A stretch of 64,000 bases of DNA from an uncultured Chloroflexus sp. GTDB taxonomy: Bacteria; Chloroflexota; Chloroflexia; Chloroflexales; Chloroflexaceae. A program made the translations under genes and the position numbers. The notes beneath the pieces were generated by a model. It had not been told where the DNA came from. It was given only the letters and a program-made list of their open reading frames with translations, and made no database searches. Position 1 is the first letter of the stretch, and every line of letters begins with the position of its first letter. Shown piece by piece: positions 26,000 through 34,986 of the stretch. Location of the stretch: assembly GCF_937951745.1 (NCBI RefSeq), contig NZ_CALFBQ010000030.1:1-64000 (forward strand), read 5' to 3'.

Positions 26000-26082
26000 A
26001 GGGGCAAGCGAGGAAGGGCGTCACCGCGCTCGGCGTGACGCACATAGACAGAGAGGGAGCAGCGGAACACAGCCCCCACCTC

Positions 26083-26219
26083 AGCCTTCCCCCGTTGGAG
26101 AAGCGAGTCCCTTACCTCTCCCCTCGTGGGAGTGGGGCACGATCATCGCTCATGCTCGCGGCAGATGGCTGCGCTGCGCATAGGAGTATTGAGATGCGGC
26201 AGTTGACCCGCCGCACTCC
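26083..26219. repeat. Two further short repeat types before lon
   Basis: 26083-26140 has the CCCTC...GGGAG layout seen at 18167-18205. 26191-26218 contains ATGCGGCAG...CCGCACTCC, a member of the GGAGTGCGGCAG hairpin type found at 42722-42834. Together with the copy at 25855 the whole 458-bp gap 25769-26226 is repeat-derived; no gene is seen in it. Confidence 0.5.
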
Positions 26220-26226
26220 ATAATCC

Positions 26227-28593
26227 TTACCCGCTCACCGGCGCAGCAACGAGACCAAGCTCGCGCAGCACTTCGTCCATGTGCTTGACCAGCACAATTT
26301 CGAGCTGTTCTTTAGCTTCGGCGGGCACTTCGCGCAGATCGATCTCGTTTTCGGCGGGCAACAGCACCTTGCGCACACCGGCCCGCTGCGCGGCCAGCAA
26401 TTTCTCTTTCACCCCGCCAATCGGCAAGACTTTCCCGCGCAATGTCACCTCGCCGGTCATCGCGATCCGCTTGTCCACTTCGCGCTTGGTGAGCGCCGAG
26501 ACAAGCGCGCTGGTGATAGTAATGCCGGCTGAGGGGCCATCTTTAGGGACAGCACCAGCGGGCACGTGAATGTGAATGTCGCTCTTTTGGAAGACCTCAC
26601 TCTCGATACCCAACTCAGTGGCCCGCGAACGAGCATAAGTTAACGCCGCCCGGGCCGATTCTTTCATCACATCACCTAATTGGCCGGTGAGGATCAACTG
26701 GCCGTTGCCGGGGATCACACTCACCTCGACGAAGAGCACATCACCGCCGGCTGGTGTCCATGCAAGGCCGGTAACAACACCCACCTCGTTCTCGCCGAGC
26801 AACGTCTCGCTACGGAAGCGTGGCGGACCGAGCAGTTCATCGAGATCGGCGGCGTCAATCTGAGCCGGCAACTCTTGGTTTTCGGCCAGCCGGGTCGCCA
26901 TCTTGCGATACACCGCGCCGATGCGCCGTTCGAGATCACGCACACCGGCCTCGTGGGTATATTCGCGAATCAGCCGTTGTACCGCAGCCGTCGTGAGTTC
27001 TGGGCCACGTGCCGCCATCCCCTGCTCGTTCCGCTGACGCGGAATCAGATACCGGCGCGCAATTTCAAGCTTCTCTTGCTCGGTATAACCCGACAGTTCG
27101 AGCAACTCCATCCGGTCGAGCAGCGCTGGCGGGATAGTGTCAGCGCGGTTGGCAGTGCAAACGAAGAGCACTTTGCTCAGATCGAACGGCACATCGAGAT
27201 AGCGATCAACAAAAGCGACGTTTTGCTCAGGGTCAAGCACTTCAAGCAACGCCGCCGCCGGATCACCCTGAAAGCCGATGCTGAGTTTATCAACTTCATC
27301 CAGCAGGATGACCGGGTTATTGCTGCCGGCACGACTGAGACCTTGGATGATCCGCCCGGGCAGTGCGCCGATGTAGGTACGACGGTGACCACGGATCTCA
27401 GCTTCGTCGCGCACACCACCCAACGCAACACGCACAAACTTGCGCTCAAGGGCACGGGCAATCGAGGCACCCAGACTCGTCTTCCCTACACCGGGCGGGC
27501 CGACAAAACAGAGGATAGGCCCGCGTGCTTCGCTGTTAGCACCCTCTTCCTGCCGCAACTTACGCACCGCCAGATACTCGACGATCCGCTCTTTGATCCG
27601 TTCAAGGTCGTAGTGATCCTCATCAAGCACTTGCCGCGCCCGCGTCATATCGAGATTGTCAACCGTGCTGTTGTGCCACGGCAGATCGAGGATCCAATCG
27701 AGATACGTCCGAGCGACGGTATACTCAGCCGCACCGGGTGGCATCCGCTCTAACCGAGTTAATTCTCGCTCGGCCTCTTGGCGCGCTTCGGCAGGCAGGT
27801 TAGCTTCTTCCAGCCGCCGGCGTAGCTCGGCAATTTCGGCAGCGTGATCGTCAGTCTCGCCAAGTTCACGCTTAATTGCCTCAAGCTGCTGGCGCAAGAC
27901 ATACTCGCGCTGGTTCTTCGAGACCTCTTCCTGCGCCTTGCGCCCGATCATCAAAATTTCACGCTCCCGTTCGAGCAGGCGCAGCACGTGCTGCAATCGC
28001 TCGGTGACCTCGAGCATATCGAGCACCGCCTGCTGATCGTCAAGGTTGAGGTTGAGATTAGCCGCAATCAGGTCGGCCAGCATACCGGGATGGGGCGCAT
28101 TAGCCGCCGCCATCGCCAATTCATCGGGCAGATTCGGGCTAAGCTCAACGATCTGCTGGAAACCGGCCAAGGCGGCCCGCGCCAAACCCGACACCTCCAC
28201 CGGCACATCAACCGGATCGCGCGAGATGCTGACCCGCGCTTGCGGGTATGGCTTAAGCGACACCCAGTGCTGCACCTTGATGCGAGCCTGCCCTTGGAGC
28301 AGCAACTGCACGCCACCTTGCGGCATCCGCATCATGCGCACAATCACCGCCGCCGTGCCGGTAGGCGCCAACGCCGCCGGATCAAACTCCTCGCTCGCGT
28401 GCGCTCGGCGAAAGACGCCAATGGTCTTAGTTGAGAGCGCCGCTTCATCAACCAACTTCACCCAAGCGTCGCCACTCACCACCAACGGCAAAAACATGCC
28501 GGGAAAGAGCACAGCATTATTGATCGGCAAAACCGGCAAAACTTCGGGTATTTCCGGTGTTGCCGGACGGGGAATAGGGATTGGTTCACTCAC
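26227..28593 (-). CDS. lon: ATP-dependent protease Lon
   Basis: Degrades misfolded and regulatory proteins. The 788-residue subunit has the N-terminal LAN substrate domain (LPVLPINNAVLFPGMFLPL), a coiled region, the AAA+ motor with Walker A GPPGVGKT and Walker B PVILLDEVDK, and the C-terminal protease domain with the catalytic dyad Ser688 (in PKDGPSAG) and Lys731 (in GGVKEKLLAA). Its start overlaps the end of the Hsp20 gene by 4 bp, so the two are translationally coupled. It is the last gene of the quality-control cluster. Confidence 0.97.
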   Translation of the reverse strand: MSEPIPIPRPATPEIPEVLPVLPINNAVLFPGMFLPLVVSGDAWVKLVDEAALSTKTIGVFRRAHASEEFDPAALAPTGTAAVIVRMMRMPQGGVQLLLQGQARIKVQHWVSLKPYPQARVSISRDPVDVPVEVSGLARAALAGFQQIVELSPNLPDELAMAAANAPHPGMLADLIAANLNLNLDDQQAVLDMLEVTERLQHVLRLLEREREILMIGRKAQEEVSKNQREYVLRQQLEAIKRELGETDDHAAEIAELRRRLEEANLPAEARQEAERELTRLERMPPGAAEYTVARTYLDWILDLPWHNSTVDNLDMTRARQVLDEDHYDLERIKERIVEYLAVRKLRQEEGANSEARGPILCFVGPPGVGKTSLGASIARALERKFVRVALGGVRDEAEIRGHRRTYIGALPGRIIQGLSRAGSNNPVILLDEVDKLSIGFQGDPAAALLEVLDPEQNVAFVDRYLDVPFDLSKVLFVCTANRADTIPPALLDRMELLELSGYTEQEKLEIARRYLIPRQRNEQGMAARGPELTTAAVQRLIREYTHEAGVRDLERRIGAVYRKMATRLAENQELPAQIDAADLDELLGPPRFRSETLLGENEVGVVTGLAWTPAGGDVLFVEVSVIPGNGQLILTGQLGDVMKESARAALTYARSRATELGIESEVFQKSDIHIHVPAGAVPKDGPSAGITITSALVSALTKREVDKRIAMTGEVTLRGKVLPIGGVKEKLLAAQRAGVRKVLLPAENEIDLREVPAEAKEQLEIVLVKHMDEVLRELGLVAAPVSG

Positions 28594-28997
28594 GGTCGTT
28601 CTCCCTCCAACACCGGAATCACTACCTGCCGCAGCGCACGCCCGGCGAAGGGCAGGTGAATTTCGAGCAGGCCATGGATTGAGCGGGCGCTGGTCTGTTC
28701 GGGATCAATCAGGCGCTCGAACGGCACTTCGATCTGAAACACGCCGGCGGCAATTTCCATACGGTGCAGACGGCGCAACCCCGCCGGCAACGACAATTGG
28801 CGTGCGCCGGCAATGCGAACGACCTCTGGGTAGGCTTCGATCTGCAAGGTGGCCGGATCAACGCCGGCCAGCTCGATCACCAGCACCATTTCACGATCGG
28901 TCTCAAAGACGTTCAAGGGCGGCGACCATGGCCGGCTGTCGAATTGGGCATACGGTAACCGGCTGCGTAGAATGCGAATGTACGACGAATCGCTCAT
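28590..28997 (-). CDS. Small heat-shock protein, Hsp20/alpha-crystallin family
   Basis: A 135-residue ATP-independent holdase. The alpha-crystallin domain runs from PPLNVFETDREMVLVIELAG to about residue 125. The usual GVL motif is GLLEIHLP, and strands typical of the dimer interface are present. The usual C-terminal I-x-I anchor may be VVIPV near the end. Its stop overlaps the lon start (ATGA), so aggregated clients may be handed to Lon. Confidence 0.88.
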   Translation of the reverse strand: MSDSSYIRILRSRLPYAQFDSRPWSPPLNVFETDREMVLVIELAGVDPATLQIEAYPEVVRIAGARQLSLPAGLRRLHRMEIAAGVFQIEVPFERLIDPEQTSARSIHGLLEIHLPFAGRALRQVVIPVLEGERP

Positions 28998-29015
28998 TGT
29001 TTGCTTCCTTTACAG

Positions 29016-29276
29016 TTATGGCTCGATAAGGAACGAGCGCTTAAAGAGTTCGTACCGCCGTGTGACCTGACGCACCCGCCAACCCAATACGAGCAAGACC
29101 ACGCCAATTGCAATGAAGAACACTGCGGCAAGGTATGCCAATAGCTCAGGCCAAATGATCACTGCTACGCCAAGCACCACCAACGCAATCCCTTGCGAGA
29201 GGTAAAACCACCAGAGCGCCGAGAGTTCGGCAGTGATGTAATCAAATGGGCGAAAATCGATCGAATAGACCGGCAT
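29016..29276 (-). CDS. Small membrane protein with two transmembrane helices
   Basis: An 86-residue protein with an amphipathic start (PVYSIDFRPFDYITAELSAL) and two hydrophobic helices (YLSQGIALVVLGVAVIIWP and LLAYLAAVFFIAIGVVLLVL) before a basic tail. AAAGGAGGTGG precedes the ATG at 29276; an in-frame start at 29294 is inside that ribosome site. No family is recognised. It sits between the CbpM-like and Hsp20 genes and may act in membrane stress. Confidence 0.75.
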   Translation of the reverse strand: MPVYSIDFRPFDYITAELSALWWFYLSQGIALVVLGVAVIIWPELLAYLAAVFFIAIGVVLLVLGWRVRQVTRRYELFKRSFLIEP

Positions 29277-29290
29277 TGCTCCACCTCCTT

Positions 29291-29608
29291 TCATTCATAC
29301 CAATCGGCGTCAACCCACGTGGTGACGCGATCGAGTGCGCGCCGGTAAGCCAACTCGGCGCGCAAGCGGGCAATTTCGCGTTGCATTGCCAACATACGCC
29401 AGCGCATGCTCAATACAAGATCGATGACATCGACAGGCACTTCTAGATCGTCAATCAGCCGGCGTATCCGGCGCAATTCATCAAATTCGGCTGCCGGCAA
29501 TTGGGGAATTGGGTGAATGTACCCCAACTCTGCAAGATGTTGAAGCACCGATACTGGCAGCCCAACGACACGTGACAGTTCCTCTAAACTCATGCGTCGC
29601 ACTAACAT
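29291..29608 (-). CDS. CbpM/MerR-like chaperone modulator
   Basis: A 105-residue protein with a MerR-type N-terminal helix-turn-helix (MSLEELSRVVGLPVSVLQHL) followed by a helix-rich region (FDELRRIRRLIDDLEVPVDVIDLVLSMRWR) and a coiled coil. This is the layout of CbpM, which binds the J-domain of CbpA and inhibits it. A CbpA-type DnaJ is encoded 1.4 kb upstream in the same direction, supporting that role; a simple transcription regulator is the alternative. Confidence 0.7.
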   Translation of the reverse strand: MLVRRMSLEELSRVVGLPVSVLQHLAELGYIHPIPQLPAAEFDELRRIRRLIDDLEVPVDVIDLVLSMRWRMLAMQREIARLRAELAYRRALDRVTTWVDADWYE

Positions 29609-29630
29609 AGGCGGCGTCTCCTCGTGTGGC

Positions 29631-29703
29631 GAAGCACTGCTTCACTATCGGTGGACGAAGCACTGTTTCGCTATGGGTGGACGAAGCAGTGCTTCGTCCC
29701 TAC
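29631..29703. repeat. 26-bp tandem repeat ending in a 10-bp hairpin
   Basis: Units start at 29631, 29657 and 29683, each beginning GAAGCA and the first two ending GTGGAC; the third is partial. The last junction makes GGACGAAGCA (29679-29688) and its exact complement TGCTTCGTCC (29690-29699). It fills the 100-bp gap between htrA and the CbpM-like gene, where a partial terminator or mRNA-processing hairpin would be plausible. Confidence 0.75.
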
Positions 29704-29708
29704 AAGGG

Positions 29709-30896
29709 TTATCGTAATTCGGCCAACGTCACCGGCAGGGTCTGCTCGCGGCCATCACGGATGAATGTCACCTGCACGGTTTCACCGACTTTGGTTTCCG
29801 TTTCCAAATACACCAGCAATTCCTGAGTAGTGGTAATAGATCGGCCATTGATAGACACAATCACATCCCCGCCAATCGGCAAGTTCCAATTGCCAACCCG
29901 CCCTAACCGGTTGGGGCCGCGCAAACCGGCCCGCGCCGCCGGGCCGTCGGCCACTAATTCGGCAATCAACAATCCCTGAGTCACCGGCAATCGCATTCCG
30001 GCCCGCTCGAAGAGCGCAGCCCGCTGGGGAGTCAGTTCGATCACGCGCACGCCCAGTGACGGGTGTGGATAACGCCCCTCGCGGATCAAGACCGGCACGA
30101 CCCGCTGCACCGTGCGCGCCGAGATTGCGAAGCCGATACCGGCATTAGCTCCACTAGGGCTGAGGATGGCCGAATTCACCCCAATCACCCGCCCCGACAA
30201 ATCGAGCAGCGGCCCGCCAGAGTTGCCCGGATTGATCGCGACATCTGACTGGATCACCTCGCCAATGAAGCGCTGGTTCGGGCTTTCGATCACGCGGCCC
30301 AAGGCGCTGACGATGCCGAACGTGAGGGTGCGCTCTAGCCCGAACGGGTTGCCAAGCGCGAGCACAAATTGGCCGACATAGACCTGCGTCGAGTCGCCGA
30401 TCGGCAACGGGCGAATCTCGTTAGCCGGCAGATCAACTTTGATTACGGCTAAATCGTTTGACGGATCGCTGCCCGCGATCTGCGCCGGTACTGTGCGGCC
30501 ATCGGCCAACGTTACCTGCAATTCATTGGCATCGGCAATCACGTGATAGTTGGTGATGATGTGCCCTAAGGTATCGTAAAAGAAGCCTGATCCGCTCCCT
30601 TGGCGTGGCACCGGATTGAAGAAAAAGTCATAACTAATCGAGCGGCTGGTAATATTGACAACACTCGGCCCGGCCTCGCGGTAGACAGCCGCGATCTGGG
30701 CTTCTAGATCGGTCGCGGTCAGCGGGATAATCGTCGGTGCTCCAACAACCACCGGGGTCGGTGAAGGCGCAATAGCCACCGCCGCCGGACGATTGCCGGC
30801 AAACGCTGTCCATATAAACGCGCCGGCGATAACGGCCAGCAATATCAATTCGATGAATAACACGATCCAACGACCGCGACCGGGTTGTGGCGACAT
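29709..30896 (-). CDS. HtrA/DegP-type serine protease with PDZ domain
   Basis: A 395-residue membrane-anchored protease that degrades or refolds damaged proteins outside the membrane. One N-terminal helix (WIVLFIELILLAVIAGAFIW) and a short linker precede the trypsin-like domain with the catalytic triad in ITNYHVI (His), SNDLAVIKV (Asp) and INPGNSGGPLLD (Ser). A single PDZ domain follows (QGLLIAELVADGPAARAGLR, GGDVIVSINGRSI). It belongs to the stress cluster between dnaJ and the CbpM-like gene. Confidence 0.93.
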   Translation of the reverse strand: MSPQPGRGRWIVLFIELILLAVIAGAFIWTAFAGNRPAAVAIAPSPTPVVVGAPTIIPLTATDLEAQIAAVYREAGPSVVNITSRSISYDFFFNPVPRQGSGSGFFYDTLGHIITNYHVIADANELQVTLADGRTVPAQIAGSDPSNDLAVIKVDLPANEIRPLPIGDSTQVYVGQFVLALGNPFGLERTLTFGIVSALGRVIESPNQRFIGEVIQSDVAINPGNSGGPLLDLSGRVIGVNSAILSPSGANAGIGFAISARTVQRVVPVLIREGRYPHPSLGVRVIELTPQRAALFERAGMRLPVTQGLLIAELVADGPAARAGLRGPNRLGRVGNWNLPIGGDVIVSINGRSITTTQELLVYLETETKVGETVQVTFIRDGREQTLPVTLAELR

Positions 30897-30983
30897 AGAA
30901 AACCTCGTGGCAATTTTATTTCTTGTTGGAATCGCACGGCCACTAGAGCCGCACGGACGGGCGGCTTCACTGGCCGGATACTG

Positions 30984-31913
30984 TCACGAACGCTTGCGAT
31001 TACGGATCAACTCGCGCAACGTATGCAATTCAGCATCGCTCAACGGTTCTGGTAACACCAACTTCACCCGCGCAAACAGGTCACCGCGTTCAGACGGGTT
31101 TTCTAGCTTTGGCATACCCTTGCCACGCAACCGGAAGACCTTATCAGCTTGGGTACGCGGTGGAATCTTGAGCGTCACCGTGCCATCGATCGTCGGCACG
31201 CGCACCTCGCCGCCTACCGCTGCCGTAAAGGCATCAACCTCGATCGTGGTGGTCAAATCATCGCCGTCACGCTCAAACTGCGGATGCGGCTCGACTTCGA
31301 CCACCAGATAGAGATCGCCGGCTGGGCCGCCACCAATGCCAGCAGCGCCCTGCCCACTTAGGCGCACACGGGTACCGGTACGCACCCCTCGCGGAATGCG
31401 CGCTTCGATCCGCCGGTCGCCAACTTGCAGCGAGCGCGTCGTGCCAGAAAAGGCCTCTTCTAGGGAAACCGTCACCGGCGCTTCGAGGTCGCGCCCGCGG
31501 GCCGGACGGCTAGGCCGGCGGAATTGCGGCTGCCCAAAGATCGAGCTGAAGAAGTCAGAGAAGGGACTATCAGCTCCAAATAGGTCTTCAAGGTCTTCGG
31601 GCGAGACATTATAAGTGTACACCTGCTGACCCGGCGCCGCCTGCCATTGGCTCCAGTTGAAATCGCCGCGCCCGCCGCTACGCTGCCAGCGCTGATAGTA
31701 CGAGCGCAACTCGTCGTACTTGCGCCGCCGTTCAGGATCGCTCAGCGCCTGATAGGCTTCGTTAATCTCTTTGAAGCGCTCTTCGGCTTTCTTGTCACCC
31801 GGATTGACGTCAGGATGGTATTGCCGCGCCAGTTTGCGGTAGGCTTGCTTAATCGCCTGATCGTCAGCATCGGGGCTAAGGCCCAAGATGGCATAATAAT
31901 CTTTGAATTCCAT
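30984..31913 (-). CDS. cbpA: DnaJ-family co-chaperone without zinc finger (CbpA type)
   Basis: A 309-residue J-protein that stimulates DnaK. Residues 1-70 are the J-domain with HPD in ARQYHPDVNPGD. A Gln/Trp-rich linker replaces the Gly/Phe region and there is no CxxCxGxG zinc finger. Two C-terminal beta domains (APVTVSLEEAFSGTTRSLQV, DLYLVVEVEPHPQFERDGDD, RLRGKGMPKL) bind clients. This architecture, plus the CbpM-like gene nearby, points to CbpA rather than DnaJ. No CIRCE element is seen upstream. Confidence 0.9.
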   Translation of the reverse strand: MEFKDYYAILGLSPDADDQAIKQAYRKLARQYHPDVNPGDKKAEERFKEINEAYQALSDPERRRKYDELRSYYQRWQRSGGRGDFNWSQWQAAPGQQVYTYNVSPEDLEDLFGADSPFSDFFSSIFGQPQFRRPSRPARGRDLEAPVTVSLEEAFSGTTRSLQVGDRRIEARIPRGVRTGTRVRLSGQGAAGIGGGPAGDLYLVVEVEPHPQFERDGDDLTTTIEVDAFTAAVGGEVRVPTIDGTVTLKIPPRTQADKVFRLRGKGMPKLENPSERGDLFARVKLVLPEPLSDAELHTLRELIRNRKRS

Positions 31914-32005
31914 AGTATTTGTACCATCTCAATGATGTGATATAGGTAGCGCAACCGCACGACCTCACTATTGCGCCGCAGGTCCGACAGCCCTCATACG
32001 CCGGA

Positions 32006-33175
32006 TTACCAGCGCAAGATGCCGGCCAACCCGCTGAAATCGCGCAGCAATCGCTCTTCGGCTACACCCGACATAAATTCAAGCCGGGTCGCAAAGGCAG
32101 TGCAGGCGTCAACCAGCACATCACGCAAGGCAATCGGTTGCGGTTGTGTTTCGGGCTCCAGTATCATCGCCTGCTCACGGCTACCGGCCAACAAACCGTT
32201 GCCAGCCAGCCATACCTGCTCGTTGAGCCGCCACGGTGCCAACAAGACGCTCAGCCGGCCTTCTTGCAGCGCAGCCAACACCGGATCAATGCCCCATACG
32301 CCGGGTTGGCGCATCACCTGATCAAGTAACTCTTGCTCATGAACCTGTTCGACATATTCAAGCGCCGGTAAGACTTTTGCCAGCACATGGGCCGGCGCTG
32401 CGTCGGGGTGAGGCAGATCAGCCACGTGGGCCACCACCATCTGCTGGACGGTACGCGGCAACAGTGCTGCAAATTGCTTCGTTGCCTCATCCCGGCCGAG
32501 CAAAACCAGTCGGCGAATGCCGAAGTGGGCCAATGCCCGCTCGGTCAAACCTGCCAAGCGTTGCAAGTAGCGCGCCGCGATATTCTCCATCCGGCGCGCG
32601 AAGCGATCGCGGTTACCCATTGCCTGCGCACGCAACCGCTCACGCAACCGCTGTGGGTCAAACTGATCGACTTCGCGCCAGAGATCGGCCTCGACGCTGC
32701 GGAAGACATCGGTATGCTCGACAATCTCGCCCAAAAAGACCTCATAGAAGCGCCAGCCCTCGCCGCGCAACCAAACGACCGCCGCGCGCTCGTATTGGTC
32801 AAGCGCATAGATGATCGGGGTAATGTACGGCTCGCCCCAACGCGCCTCTACCCGGCCATTGCTCAAATCGAGCAGCGGCAGCGCGATGTGCAGCGGCAAG
32901 CGCGTTATCGCGACCTGCGAATTTGCAAGCTCAGCCGCAAAGATCGCTAACGTGCGCGCTTCGGGGGCAAACTCTGCCTCGAGCGCGGTGATTACCGCCT
33001 GCTCTACCGCAGCCGGCGCGGCCAGCGCCTTCACCGCATTGCGCGCCCGCAACTCCCATGCCCGTCGCGCATTGTCTGGCTGCGTAGGATCGACCTCAAC
33101 ATACAACGACAGCACCGGCGGCTGCAACGCTCCCAACTCGGCTCGGATCTGTTGCACTGTGTCGCGATCGATCAT
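32006..33175 (-). CDS. Bacterial archaeo-eukaryotic release-factor-like protein (baeRF family)
   Basis: A 389-residue protein with the three-domain order of eRF1/Pelota-like proteins. The N-terminal part (LGALQPPVLSLYVEVDP), the middle domain (VVWLRGEGWRFYEVFLGEIVE, then a basic helix with RDRFARRMENIAARYLQRL) and the C-terminal part (ALEYVEQVHEQELLDQVMRQ, GRLSVLLAP) fit the bacterial families grouped as baeRF; the exact subfamily is uncertain. By analogy it may act in ribosome rescue or hydrolysis of nascent chains, but bacterial members are barely studied. It lies just upstream of the chaperone cluster and probably leads its transcript. Confidence 0.65.
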   Translation of the reverse strand: MIDRDTVQQIRAELGALQPPVLSLYVEVDPTQPDNARRAWELRARNAVKALAAPAAVEQAVITALEAEFAPEARTLAIFAAELANSQVAITRLPLHIALPLLDLSNGRVEARWGEPYITPIIYALDQYERAAVVWLRGEGWRFYEVFLGEIVEHTDVFRSVEADLWREVDQFDPQRLRERLRAQAMGNRDRFARRMENIAARYLQRLAGLTERALAHFGIRRLVLLGRDEATKQFAALLPRTVQQMVVAHVADLPHPDAAPAHVLAKVLPALEYVEQVHEQELLDQVMRQPGVWGIDPVLAALQEGRLSVLLAPWRLNEQVWLAGNGLLAGSREQAMILEPETQPQPIALRDVLVDACTAFATRLEFMSGVAEERLLRDFSGLAGILRW

Positions 33176-33196
33176 ATATTCCTTCCTTTCTGGTGA

Positions 33197-33418
33197 TTAC
33201 CGCCACCAACGCGCAATGAGATTGGCAATGACGGTCAACACCAGACTCACCACCAGCATAGTGCCGAGTGGAATAAAGATGGTTAGATTATCGCGTTCGA
33301 TCAAAATATCGCCGGGCAGCCGGCCTAGCCACGGTAAACGGCCGGCAGCTAACACTACCAGCCCGATCACGATCAACACCACCCCGGCGCCGATCAACCA
33401 ACGTCCTAGCTCGGTCAT
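33197..33418 (-). CDS. DUF2905 small membrane protein
   Basis: A 73-residue protein with two membrane helices separated by LPGDILIERDNLTIFIPLGT, the conserved loop of DUF2905. Function unknown; family members are often next to ruvB or queA, which is not so here. It lies 21 bp before the release-factor-like gene and likely shares its transcript. Confidence 0.85.
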   Translation of the reverse strand: MTELGRWLIGAGVVLIVIGLVVLAAGRLPWLGRLPGDILIERDNLTIFIPLGTMLVVSLVLTVIANLIARWWR

Positions 33419-33520
33419 GGCTGCACCTCATAACGGGCAGACGAACGCCCCAATATTTGTCTGCTTTGGTATTATGGTGAAATGATATTAGCTGGCGGTC
33501 AACGAGGTGCTAATAATGTG

Positions 33521-34336
33521 TTAGAAATGCATGCCGAGAGCGATTCCGGCAACCGTGATCAGGCTTGCCAGCACCTCTTGCCCGCCGACCAACGGCGTCG
33601 GCGTAGACAGGCTACGCGGCAACAGCCCAATCCAACAGCGCAACCCTAGCAACCCAAAGGCTACCAGCACGGGCCAGCCGATCCAGCCTGCGATCACCAA
33701 TCCGCCCACCAACCCCAAGGCAGCGCCATGCCACCAAAATGCCGGCGCGCGGTGCGCCGGTTCGTTGCGGGCGAGGCGTAAGCGAATCCGGACATAGATG
33801 ATCGCGGTGACGGCTTGTAAAGCCAGCAGCATCCATGCCAACAACGCTCGCGATGCCGGCCAGCCATTTGCCATCATGATTGCCGCCGCCAACGCACTGA
33901 TCGCCACTGCGCCGCACAGCTCGGCGGCCAGCGCGCGACTCTCTTTGCGCAGATCGAAGAACAATTGGCCCAATGCAAAGGGGACTGCCAGCGCGATCGG
34001 CAACCAAACCGGCGCTGCTGCGGTGCTGATTGCTACGCCAAGGCCAGTCAGCGCGATCGCGCCGTACCCCAGCGCAAAGCGCTCGGCCCAGACGGTGCGT
34101 GGATACCGTTTACCGCGCTGGTAATCACCAAACGCCAACTTCAACGGCTGACGGGTCAGAAACGCGCCTAATGCAGCTATGCTCAACCCAATTCCAGCCA
34201 GCGATGGGGCCAGCCACAGCCCTAATAGCACCGGCGCTGCCAACAAGCCCCAACCGCCGTGCTCGACCGGCAAAGCGATCGGTCGCAAACGTACTTGTGA
34301 TGATTTCGCTACTGCTACTTGATTATCGCTTTGCAT
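33521..34336 (-). CDS. YwiC-like integral membrane protein
   Basis: A 271-residue protein with about eight membrane helices. The signature RPIALPVEHGGWGLLAAPVLLGL near the N-terminus, RQPLKLAFGDYQRGKRYPRT and FFDLRKESRALAAELCGA match the YwiC-like family, which resembles prenyltransferase-type membrane proteins. Function unknown. The ATG at 34336 sits 8 nt after AAGGA; a GTG at 34342 is also in frame. It follows the cupin gene by 10 bp, so the two form an operon. Confidence 0.78.
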   Translation of the reverse strand: MQSDNQVAVAKSSQVRLRPIALPVEHGGWGLLAAPVLLGLWLAPSLAGIGLSIAALGAFLTRQPLKLAFGDYQRGKRYPRTVWAERFALGYGAIALTGLGVAISTAAAPVWLPIALAVPFALGQLFFDLRKESRALAAELCGAVAISALAAAIMMANGWPASRALLAWMLLALQAVTAIIYVRIRLRLARNEPAHRAPAFWWHGAALGLVGGLVIAGWIGWPVLVAFGLLGLRCWIGLLPRSLSTPTPLVGGQEVLASLITVAGIALGMHF

Positions 34337-34346
34337 CTGCACATCC

Positions 34347-34667
34347 TTACCGTAATCCTCTGAGCAACAGCAACAACATGATCACCGGTGTACGCGCCTG
34401 AATACTGTGCGGCAAATGCGCTGGCATATGCACCCACGTGTTGGGCTTAGCATCAATCACCTCTTGACCAAGCGTTACCCGTGCTTCACCTTGCACAAAA
34501 TGGAGAATTGCCGGCATTGCAGCGGTGTGCTCCGATAATGCTTGCCCAGCGGCGAAGCCGAATAACACTGCTTTGATCGTCTCGTCTTGGTAGATGGTTC
34601 GGCTGATCGTGCCATCCTCCGGGATAGACACCTGTTCAATGAGCTGGCGAACTGTGGCGAGATTCAT
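34347..34667 (-). CDS. Single-domain cupin protein
   Basis: A 106-residue cupin. Metal-site candidates are in GQALSEHTAAMPAILHFVQGEARV (motif 1) and WVHMPAHLPHSIQA (motif 2). The role is unknown; similar small cupins act as sensors or isomerases. Starting at 34667 puts AAGGGAG in the right place; the upstream ATG at 34703 adds a basic stretch without a ribosome site. It is first in an operon with the YwiC-like gene. Confidence 0.82.
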   Translation of the reverse strand: MNLATVRQLIEQVSIPEDGTISRTIYQDETIKAVLFGFAAGQALSEHTAAMPAILHFVQGEARVTLGQEVIDAKPNTWVHMPAHLPHSIQARTPVIMLLLLLRGLR

Positions 34668-34986
34668 CGCTTCTCCCTTCTTACACACTGGACGGAGAGG
34701 CACTACAGGATAGGCAGCTTTTGCTCAAGGCTCGTAGCAACACACATTATCAAGTGCATCATACCAAATCTATGTCGTTCGCAACAGCCTGTCCGTAGAG
34801 CAACCACACCACGCTAGGCCTCGTAGCACGGTAACCCAGAGACAGATTCCACCGATCAAGAGTGGGAGAAATCCCCCCATCATTAACCGAGCATAATAGG
34901 GTATGCTGCTCATGAGAGTCTTAAATGACAAAGATGAGATGGAATGTCCATCGTCATTTCTTCATACAGGTAGAAAGAGAATTGCT
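34668..34986. other. Divergent intergenic region between cupin and SPFH genes
   Basis: 319 bp that must hold two outward promoters. It is A+T-richer around 34880-34980. No confident -35/-10 pair, operator or repeat was found. Confidence 0.4.

Noticed and set aside
31914-32005. CIRCE/HrcA operator before the chaperone cluster
   Set aside because: No TTAGCACTC/GAGTGCTAA-type inverted repeat is present.
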